Assembly (NCBI GenBank): GCA_913047525.1
Contig: CAJWUS010000026.1
Span: forward strand, 1 to 13,507
Length of the DNA stretch: 13,507 nt
Direction of reading: 5' to 3'
DNA from: an uncultured Flavobacteriales bacterium
GTDB taxonomy: Bacteria > Bacteroidota > Bacteroidia > Flavobacteriales > BACL11
The notes below the pieces were generated by a model, which was given only the letters and a program-made list of their open reading frames with translations, was not told the DNA's origin and ran no database searches. Made by a program: the position numbers and the translations under genes. Positions 7,661 through 13,507 of this stretch are shown here, piece by piece; positions within the stretch are counted from its first letter, which is position 1, and the number at the start of each line of letters is the position of its first letter.

Positions 7661-7709
7661 AAGCGAATTTTTTCAGAAGATTAGCACAAACTTCTTTGTA
7701 TATTCGCTT
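7661..7709. repeat. Interrupted inverted repeat over the polyprenyl synthase promoter
   Basis: AAGCGAAT (7661-7668) is exactly complementary to ATTCGCTT (7702-7709). Inside it AGAAG (7675-7679) pairs with CTTCT (7691-7695) around an 11-base loop. Six unpaired bases on each side separate the two stems. The right outer arm covers part of the likely -7 element. It could be an operator or RNA hairpin, or chance in AT-rich DNA. Confidence 0.4.
7699..7706 (+). promoter_or_regulatory. Putative promoter of polyprenyl synthase-dnaG pair, -7 TATATTCG
   Basis: TATATTCG is the same 8-mer, again followed by C, as at the queA promoter, and differs by one base from TAnnTTTG. It lies 20 bases before the TTG start, giving a leader of roughly 15 bases. 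No -33 TTG is seen at the usual distance. Confidence 0.35.
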
Positions 7710-7726
7710 TCAATCTTTTTGGTAAT

Positions 7727-8701
7727 TTGAGTACGATAAACGAAATAAAATCTCCTATCAAACAAGAGATGCTTCTTTTTGAAAAAAAGTTTAAGGCATC
7801 CCTTAATAGCAAAGTTCCTTTGCTCAATAAAATAATGCATTACATCATCAAGCGAAAAGGAAAGCAGATGCGTCCAATGTTTGTTTTTCTGTCAGCCAAA
7901 CTTTGTGGGAAAGTAACAGAAAGCACCTATATCTCTGCATCCTTAATTGAGCTTTTGCATACGGCAACCCTGGTGCATGATGATGTAATAGATGAAGCTA
8001 ATTTCAGAAGGGGGTTTTTCTCTATCAATGCGCTTTGGAAAAATAAAATTGCTGTTTTGGTAGGTGATTTTTTATTGTCAAAGGGTCTGCTTTTAGCAGT
8101 AGAAAATAATGAATTTGAACTGTTAAAAATAATGAGTAATGCAGTAAAAGGCATGAGCGAAGGGGAGCTTTTACAAATTGAAAAAACAAGAAAATTAGAT
8201 ATTGAAGAATCCGTTTATTTTGAAATTATAAGGCAAAAAACAGCCACCTTAATTGCGGCTTGTTGTGCTTGCGGAGCAAGCTCTGCTACCAAAGATGTAG
8301 CAACTATAAAAAAGCTACATCTTTTTGGAGAAATGGCAGGAATTGCTTTTCAAATAAAAGATGATTTGTTTGATTATTCGCATAATCCGATTATTGGCAA
8401 GCCAACCGGTATTGACATAAGAGAACAAAAAATGACTCTACCCTTGATTTACACTTTAAGCATAAGTGATAACCCGCAGAAAAAGATGATAATTAATACC
8501 ATAAAAAACCACAATAAGGATACGGATAAAGTAGCAGGCATAATTGAATTAGTAAAAAGTAGTGGTGGCTTGAATTATGCTACTAAAAAAATGAATGAAT
8601 ACCACCAAAATGCACTAAATATTTTGGAGGAATTTGAAGATGGAGAAGCAAAAAAGGCACTAAAACAAATGATTGATTTTGTAATACATAGAAAACAATG
8701 A
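7727..8701 (+). CDS. Long-chain polyprenyl diphosphate synthase
   Basis: Trans-prenyltransferase that extends a short allylic diphosphate with isopentenyl units. In this phylum such enzymes usually make the menaquinone side chain. The first aspartate-rich motif is HDDVID with Asp85, Asp86 and Asp89. The second is KDDLFD with Asp212, Asp213 and Asp216. KGKQMRPMFVFLSAKL at the N-terminal side carries the substrate-binding lysine and arginine. Small residues (ATLV) just before the first motif, with no bulky aromatic block, favour a long product; the exact length cannot be read. The protein has 324 residues. The start is TTG: there is no in-frame ATG until residue 15, and MSTINEIKSPIKQEM fits relatives. 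Its TGA overlaps the dnaG ATG. Confidence 0.92.
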   Translation: MSTINEIKSPIKQEMLLFEKKFKASLNSKVPLLNKIMHYIIKRKGKQMRPMFVFLSAKLCGKVTESTYISASLIELLHTATLVHDDVIDEANFRRGFFSINALWKNKIAVLVGDFLLSKGLLLAVENNEFELLKIMSNAVKGMSEGELLQIEKTRKLDIEESVYFEIIRQKTATLIAACCACGASSATKDVATIKKLHLFGEMAGIAFQIKDDLFDYSHNPIIGKPTGIDIREQKMTLPLIYTLSISDNPQKKMIINTIKNHNKDTDKVAGIIELVKSSGGLNYATKKMNEYHQNALNILEEFEDGEAKKALKQMIDFVIHRKQ

Positions 8702-10581
8702 TTCCGAAAGAAACAATTGATAAAATATTTGAAGCGGCTCGAATTGAGGAAGTGGTAAGTGGCTTTGTACAACTTAAAAAAAGAGGCGCTAATTTTATTG
8801 GACATTGCCCTTTTCATGATGAAAAAACACCTTCCTTTACGGTATCGGCCTCCAAAGGGATTTACAAATGTTTTGGATGTGGGAAGGGAGGGAATTCTGT
8901 AAGTTTTGTGATGGAACATGAACATTATTCTTATCCTGAGGCTTTAAAATATTTGGCGGAAAAATATAGCATTGAAGTGGCGGAAAAAGAGTTAACTCCT
9001 GAGCAAAACATAAGAGCAAACGACAGGGATAGTTTGTATGTAATTAGCTCCTTTGCCAATAAATTTTTCCAACAGCAGCTATGGGAAAGGGAGGAAGGAA
9101 AGATCGTAGGATTAAGCTATTATAAAGAAAGAGGATTTACGGAAGAAACCATCAAGAAATTTCAGTTAGGGTATAGCCCAAAACAAAAAGATGCCCTCAG
9201 CAAAGAGGCTATAAAATCCTCATTTCAGCAAAAATATTTGGAAGATTCTGGTTTGTCCATTATTAAAAATAAATCTGCTTTGGATAGATTCAGAGAAAGA
9301 ATGATGTTTCCTATTCATAGTTTTTCTGGTAGGGTTTTAGGCTTTGGTGGTCGCACTTTACAAAAAGATAATAAAGCAAAATATGTCAATTCGCCTGAGA
9401 GTTTGATATACCTTAAAAGTAAAATTTTATACGGTATTTACTTTGCTAAACAACACATCAGTAAACAAAACAACTGCTTTATTGTGGAGGGATATACGGA
9501 TGTAATTTCCCTTCATCAAGCAGGGGTTGAAAATGTAGTTTCCTCATCAGGCACCTCCCTTACATCCGAGCAAATAAAATTGATCAACCGTTTTACAAAA
9601 AACATTACCATTCTTTTTGATGGAGATGCTGCTGGACTGAAAGCCTCTTTTAGAAGTATTGACATGATATTGGCAGAAGGCATGAATGTAAAAGTGGTTT
9701 TATTCCCTGACGGAGAAGATCCGGACTCTTTTGCACAAAAGTGTAGTCAGGAAGAATTGATAAATTATTTGGAGGAAAACCAAAAAGATTTTATTACTTT
9801 TAAAACAAATATATTAAGTAAAGATACAAATGAAGATCCGGCAAAAAGAGTAGAAATGATAAAAGATATCGCTTCCTCTATTGCGCAAATTCCTGATGAT
9901 ATCGGCAGATCAGAATACATAAAAGAGTGCAGTCGAATGCTGAGGGTAAAAGAATTGGATTTAGCAAAAGAGGTAAGCGCACAAAAGAATAAACGAATAA
10001 GCCCTTTCTCAGCAAAAAGTGAGAATTCAAGCAATTTGGAAGAAAAAGAAATTCCTACTTCAAAAATGAACAAAGAGGAAAAAGAAATTATTCGACTATT
10101 GCTCAATTATGGAAATAAGAATATGAAAGAAGAAGATCAAAAAATTAGTATTGCGTCTTTTATTATTAAAGAGTTAGAGGTAGATAATATTAGTTTTGAA
10201 AACGAGCAATACCAATCTATATTAGGTGAAATATCTGCTCATGTAAAAGAGGATGGAGAAATAAATTTGAATTATTTTACCCTACATCAAAACCCTTCTA
10301 TAAGCAAATTGGCTATCGATTTGATAAGCAAAAAACATAGTTTGAGCGAAAATTGGAAATCACGACACCGAATACTAACTGGCTCGGAAGAAGATAAATT
10401 TCGAAAAGCAGTAGAAAGCTCTATTTATGCTTTAAAATTAAAACATTTGGACACCAAACTAGGAGATATTCAATTACAGTTAAAAGAAAATCCTGATGAT
10501 GAGCGATTTACAAAAGCTTATGCCAAATATTTACAAACCAGAAGACAAATTGCGGAAAAATTAGGAAGAACCATGTGCTAA
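8698..10581 (+). CDS. dnaG: DNA primase DnaG
   Basis: Makes RNA primers at the replication fork in partnership with the replicative helicase DnaB. The N-terminal zinc ribbon has Cys37, His40, Cys58 and Cys61 (HCPFHDEKTPSF and YKCFGCGKGG). The polymerase core includes MFPIHSFSGRVLGFGGRTL and a Toprim fold with Glu264 (FIVEGYTDVI), Asp308/Asp310 (ILFDGDAAG) and the DGEDPDSF loop. A lysine/glutamate-rich linker near residues 430-460 leads to a weakly conserved helical C-terminal domain, expected to bind DnaB. At 627 residues the length is normal. The ATG overlaps the stop of the polyprenyl synthase as ATGA, so translation is probably coupled. The last four bases overlap the end of the opposing recJ gene. 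Confidence 0.96.
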   Translation: MIPKETIDKIFEAARIEEVVSGFVQLKKRGANFIGHCPFHDEKTPSFTVSASKGIYKCFGCGKGGNSVSFVMEHEHYSYPEALKYLAEKYSIEVAEKELTPEQNIRANDRDSLYVISSFANKFFQQQLWEREEGKIVGLSYYKERGFTEETIKKFQLGYSPKQKDALSKEAIKSSFQQKYLEDSGLSIIKNKSALDRFRERMMFPIHSFSGRVLGFGGRTLQKDNKAKYVNSPESLIYLKSKILYGIYFAKQHISKQNNCFIVEGYTDVISLHQAGVENVVSSSGTSLTSEQIKLINRFTKNITILFDGDAAGLKASFRSIDMILAEGMNVKVVLFPDGEDPDSFAQKCSQEELINYLEENQKDFITFKTNILSKDTNEDPAKRVEMIKDIASSIAQIPDDIGRSEYIKECSRMLRVKELDLAKEVSAQKNKRISPFSAKSENSSNLEEKEIPTSKMNKEEKEIIRLLLNYGNKNMKEEDQKISIASFIIKELEVDNISFENEQYQSILGEISAHVKEDGEINLNYFTLHQNPSISKLAIDLISKKHSLSENWKSRHRILTGSEEDKFRKAVESSIYALKLKHLDTKLGDIQLQLKENPDDERFTKAYAKYLQTRRQIAEKLGRTMC

Positions 10582-12269
10582 TTACTTTTTATATCCCTTA
10601 GTTTTAATTGCAAATTTTTCCTGCCATTCCAATCATTTTCATCAATAGAATAACAAATATCAAATATTTGTCCATCTTTTATTTTTTTAAAATGATGGGC
10701 TAATCCAAATCCAATACTGCTTATTGAATTTCTGCTATTTTCATTTGTAATATTTAACCGTAAATGGGTTTTATCCGCTCCAACCGCTCTGCCATAACCA
10801 CTATCTTTTACTGCTTTGGTAATAAAAATTGGCGTGCGATTTTGTGGCCCGAAAGGTGAAAATTGTTGAATAAGTCTAAATAATTTATCGCCAATATCAT
10901 GCAAATCAAGTTCCATATCAATAGTAACCTCTGGGGTTAATTGTTCCTCTGTAATTGTATCAGAAACAGCCCTCTCAAAAGCATCTATAAAATCTTGTAG
11001 ATTTTCCTTTTTAAGGGTGAGTCCGGCAGCATACATATGTCCACCAAATTTCTCTAAATATTTTTCGCATTGCAATAAAGCATTATACAAATCAAACCCT
11101 TTAACCGAACGAGCAGAACCCGTTAGTTCCCCATTCTTTTCTACCAAAACAACAGTTGGCTTATAATATGTTTCGATAAGACGAGATGCTGCAATTCCCA
11201 CTACTCCTTTATGCCAATCTTGACTATAAACCACAGTAGATTTTTTACTGTCATCAATCATACTAATAGCTTGTTTTGTAATGTCCTGATCAAGCCCTCT
11301 TCTTGTTTTGTTTAACCGCTCTATTTCCTGCACTAATTTAGCTGCTTTAAAAGAATCCGTTTCTATTAACAATGCAACTGCTTTTTTGCCTTGCTCAATT
11401 CTGCCAGCTGCATTTATGCGTGGCGCTATCCCAAAAACAATATCTGAAATTGTCCATTTTCCTTTTCTGTTTGCTACATCCATTAATACCTTTAAACCAA
11501 CTCTTGGATTTTTGTTTATCTGCTCTAGCCCAAAAAATGAAAATGCTCTGTTTTCATCAATCATGGGGACAATATCGGCAGCAATACTTACCACCAACAA
11601 ATCAAAAAGAGGAGTAATCTCTTCAAAAGGAATATTATTTTTTTCACTAAACGCTTGAATTAGTTTTAACCCTACTCCACATCCTGAAAGTTCCTTGAAG
11701 GGATAGTTGCAATCTTTTTGTTTAGGATTTAAAATAGCAACCGCATTTGGGATTTCCTCTGCTGGATTATGATGGTCGCAAATAATAAAATCAACTCCTT
11801 TATCATTGGCATAATTTATCTGATTTACTGCTCTTATTCCGCAATCAAGCGCTATGATTAGTGTGTAATTATGCTCTTTTGCATAATCAATTCCTTGCAG
11901 TGAAATTCCGTATCCTTCCGTATATCTGTCAGGTATATAATAGTCAATATTTTCAGTAAGAGTAGCAAGAAAAGTATGTAGCATTGCTACTGATGTTGTC
12001 CCATCCACATCATAATCTCCATACACTAAAATTTTCTCATTATTTGCAATTGCAGATTGTATCCTCTCAACTGCTTTTTGCATATCCTTCATCAAAAAAG
12101 GATTGTGAAATTGCGAAAAATCTGGTCGAAAAAACTGCTTTGCCTCATCAAAAGTAGTTACCCCCCTTATCACTAATAAATGAGCGATCGACCTACTAAC
12201 GCCTAAACTTTCAGCTAAATCATTTACGATTTTGTTATCTGTTTCTTTTATTTTCCACTTTTTCTGCAT
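10578..12269 (-). CDS. recJ: Single-stranded-DNA-specific exonuclease RecJ
   Basis: 5'-to-3' exonuclease on single-stranded DNA, used in recombinational repair, mismatch repair and stalled-fork processing. It belongs to the DHH phosphoesterase family. The motifs are VYGDYDVDGTTS with Asp85, Asp87 and Asp89, ALDCGI with Asp142, and CDHHNP at 164-169. NAAGRI and a C-terminal DHHA1-type part with GGHMYAAGLTL follow, then an OB-like segment to the end. At 563 residues it is a usual length. The ATG at 12267-12269 gives MQKKWKIKE, a typical start for this phylum. The gene overlaps the end of the DAHP synthase gene by 35 bases and is convergent with dnaG, sharing four bases across the two stop codons. 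Confidence 0.96.
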   Translation of the reverse strand: MQKKWKIKETDNKIVNDLAESLGVSRSIAHLLVIRGVTTFDEAKQFFRPDFSQFHNPFLMKDMQKAVERIQSAIANNEKILVYGDYDVDGTTSVAMLHTFLATLTENIDYYIPDRYTEGYGISLQGIDYAKEHNYTLIIALDCGIRAVNQINYANDKGVDFIICDHHNPAEEIPNAVAILNPKQKDCNYPFKELSGCGVGLKLIQAFSEKNNIPFEEITPLFDLLVVSIAADIVPMIDENRAFSFFGLEQINKNPRVGLKVLMDVANRKGKWTISDIVFGIAPRINAAGRIEQGKKAVALLIETDSFKAAKLVQEIERLNKTRRGLDQDITKQAISMIDDSKKSTVVYSQDWHKGVVGIAASRLIETYYKPTVVLVEKNGELTGSARSVKGFDLYNALLQCEKYLEKFGGHMYAAGLTLKKENLQDFIDAFERAVSDTITEEQLTPEVTIDMELDLHDIGDKLFRLIQQFSPFGPQNRTPIFITKAVKDSGYGRAVGADKTHLRLNITNENSRNSISSIGFGLAHHFKKIKDGQIFDICYSIDENDWNGRKNLQLKLRDIKSN

Positions 12270-13326
12270 TGGTATTACTCATTATTTTTGTTTGTGTAAG
12301 AATTGAATATTTATGAATAAGTTCAAAAATTTCCGCTATCATTTTTTCATCCATCATAAAATCAATCGCATCTTTTTTTCGGCATCTTAATATCTCAAAC
12401 CATCTTTTCAACTGGAAAATCGTGATTTTATTTTGTTGTTTAAAATTGGCAATTTGCTCAACTATCTTTTTTCTATCCGACAAAATACTTACAATCTGCC
12501 TGTCTAAAATATCAATTTTTTCTCTGAATTCTTTTAGTTTAATATTTAAAAAATCATCATCTGGGTTTGTTTTCCTGAGCACCAAATCATTTATTATTTG
12601 ATATAATTTATTCGGTGTGATTTGTTGTTTTGCATCACTTAAAGCTTCATTAGGATTGTAATGGGTTTCTATCATCAGCCCATTCAAATTTAAATCCATG
12701 GCCGTTTGTGAAACTTCTTCTATCATCTGGCTATCACCAGCAATATGGCTAGGGTCACAAATAATAGGAATCTCGGGAAATTGTTCTCTTAATTTTATCG
12801 GCATTTCCCATTTCGGATCATTCCTGAATGCAGCATCTTCATAGGAGAAAAAACCCCTATGGATAGCTGCAAGCTTCTTAATCCCAACCTTATTTAATCG
12901 CTCCAAAGCACCCAACCACAAACTTAATTCGGGATGAATAGGATTTTTTACAAAAACGGGGATGCTTACTCCCTTTAAAGCTTCTGCAATTTCTTGCACA
13001 TAAAAAGGATTTACAGTAGTTCTGGCACCAATCCAAAGCATGTCAATTCCTGCATTTAAACAAAGTTCTACATGTTGTGGTGTAGCAATCTCGGTAGCAA
13101 TTTTAAGTCCTGTTTCTTTTTGGATTTTTTGTAGCCATTGTAATCCTTTCTCTCCTGCCCCTTCAAAGGAATTGGGCTTTGTTCTCGGCTTCCAAATTCC
13201 AGCTCTGAAAACATCAGCAATTTCTTTTATTGAATGAGATGTTTCCAAAAGTTGCTCTTCCGATTCTGCACTGCAAGGCCCAACAATCAAATATGGCTTT
13301 TTATGTATAAATTTATCTATTTCCAT
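12235..13326 (-). CDS. Bifunctional DAHP synthase / chorismate mutase
   Basis: A 363-residue fusion for two steps of aromatic amino acid synthesis. Residues about 1-250 are a type I-beta DAHP synthase joining phosphoenolpyruvate and erythrose 4-phosphate: GPCSAES with Cys18, KPRTKPNSFEG, IGARTT, KNP, IHRGF and CDPSHIAG with His194, then Glu220 and Asp231 as probable metal ligands. Residues about 262-345 are an AroQ-type chorismate mutase with Arg268 (FREKIDILD), Arg285, Lys296 and the KRWFEIL block. This fusion order is common in Bacteroidota. About 16 polar residues follow the mutase core and come from the overlap with recJ. The start overlaps the rsmI stop by ten bases. KDO8P synthase shares the fold, but the mutase domain argues for DAHP. 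Confidence 0.93.
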   Translation of the reverse strand: MEIDKFIHKKPYLIVGPCSAESEEQLLETSHSIKEIADVFRAGIWKPRTKPNSFEGAGEKGLQWLQKIQKETGLKIATEIATPQHVELCLNAGIDMLWIGARTTVNPFYVQEIAEALKGVSIPVFVKNPIHPELSLWLGALERLNKVGIKKLAAIHRGFFSYEDAAFRNDPKWEMPIKLREQFPEIPIICDPSHIAGDSQMIEEVSQTAMDLNLNGLMIETHYNPNEALSDAKQQITPNKLYQIINDLVLRKTNPDDDFLNIKLKEFREKIDILDRQIVSILSDRKKIVEQIANFKQQNKITIFQLKRWFEILRCRKKDAIDFMMDEKMIAEIFELIHKYSILTQTKIMSNTNAEKVENKRNR

Positions 13327-13507
13327 TTCTTCCCTTCAACAACAATTACAAATTCTCCTTTTGGTTTTTTCTCTTGGAAATAATGTAAAACATCATTCAT
13401 AGATCCTCTTTTAGTTTCTTCATACATCTTTGTTAATTCTCTTGAAACGGAAACTAATCTTTCTTCTCCAAAGAAGTCACAAAACTGTATTAGTGTTTTT
13501 ACAATTC
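13317..13507 (-). CDS. rsmI: 16S rRNA 2'-O-ribose C1402 methyltransferase RsmI, C-terminal end
   Basis: Only the last 63 residues are in the window; the 5' part lies beyond the right edge. The readable piece contains LVSVSRELTKMYEETKRG followed by VLHYFQEKKPKGEFVIVVEG. This is the conserved end of the RsmI tetrapyrrole-methylase-like family, which methylates the ribose of C1402 in 16S rRNA near the decoding centre. The frame runs open to the window edge and stops with TAG at 13317-13319, ten bases inside the DAHP synthase gene. Tight overlap suggests one transcript with the aroma-pathway fusion and recJ. The identity rests on this short tail only but the motif is distinctive. Confidence 0.85.
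   Translation of the reverse strand, partial: IVKTLIQFCDFFGEERLVSVSRELTKMYEETKRGSMNDVLHYFQEKKPKGEFVIVVEGKKWK

Noticed and set aside
7702..7720. Rho-independent terminator after rlmN
   Set aside because: The stem is AT-rich and interrupted, and the following T-run is offset and short; it does not meet the usual terminator form.
8575..8925. Minus-strand open frame across the polyprenyl synthase-dnaG junction
   Set aside because: It is antisense to conserved motifs of both genes, including the DnaG zinc ribbon, and has no supporting promoter or similarity.
9765..10106. Open frame of 113 codons on the minus strand
   Set aside because: It lies wholly inside dnaG, is rich in Ser/Phe/Leu as expected for the complement of a Lys/Glu-rich coding region, and has no recognisable motif.
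11308..11658. Plus-strand open frames inside recJ
   Set aside because: Two overlapping frames run antisense to the well-conserved RecJ core; the composition looks like a complement shadow.
1..13507. CRISPR array, insertion sequence, prophage, toxin-antitoxin or defence genes
   Set aside because: No spaced direct repeats, transposase or integrase motifs, or target-site duplications are seen; every coding stretch is a housekeeping gene or a conserved small family.

Overview
This is an ordinary, tightly packed stretch of an AT-rich chromosome. Gene order and gene types point to the phylum Bacteroidota (Flavobacteriales-like, inferred). The reasons are the run ftsX - DUF3098 - uppP - truB - queA, the Bacteroidota form of LeuRS, a DAHP synthase fused to chorismate mutase, no obvious Shine-Dalgarno sequences, and several TAnnTTTG-type -7 promoter elements. 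Thirteen protein genes cover almost every base. I see no RNA gene, mobile element, CRISPR array or phage gene, and no gap over 300 bases.

Layout. (1) 1-950, minus: 5' part of leuS, running off the left edge. (2) 1036-5442, plus: ftsX, a DUF3098 membrane protein, uppP, truB, queA and ispD, spaced from a 13-base overlap to a few bases, except for a 58-73 base gap before queA (depending on which start is used) that carries its own likely promoter. (3) 5434-6567, minus: an amidohydrolase/deaminase, convergent with ispD and divergent from rlmN. (4) 6611-10581, plus: rlmN, then a long-chain polyprenyl diphosphate synthase overlapping dnaG by ATGA. (5) 10578-13507, minus, reading right to left: the 3' end of rsmI, DAHP synthase-chorismate mutase, and recJ. 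All three overlap their neighbour, and recJ is convergent with dnaG.

Themes. Isoprenoid and envelope work: IspD makes a MEP-pathway intermediate, the polyprenyl synthase extends isoprenoid chains, UppP recycles the undecaprenyl carrier, and FtsX acts in division. RNA modification: TruB, QueA, RlmN, RsmI, plus tRNA charging by LeuS. DNA replication and repair: DnaG, RecJ. Aromatic amino acids: DAHP synthase-chorismate mutase.

I looked for a novel system and did not find one. The better leads are small: two overlapping divergent promoters that predict near-leaderless mRNAs (6568-6610), dyads over the queA and polyprenyl synthase promoters, stop-codon overlaps at both convergent gene pairs, the uncharacterised DUF3098 protein, and the unassigned substrate of the deaminase.
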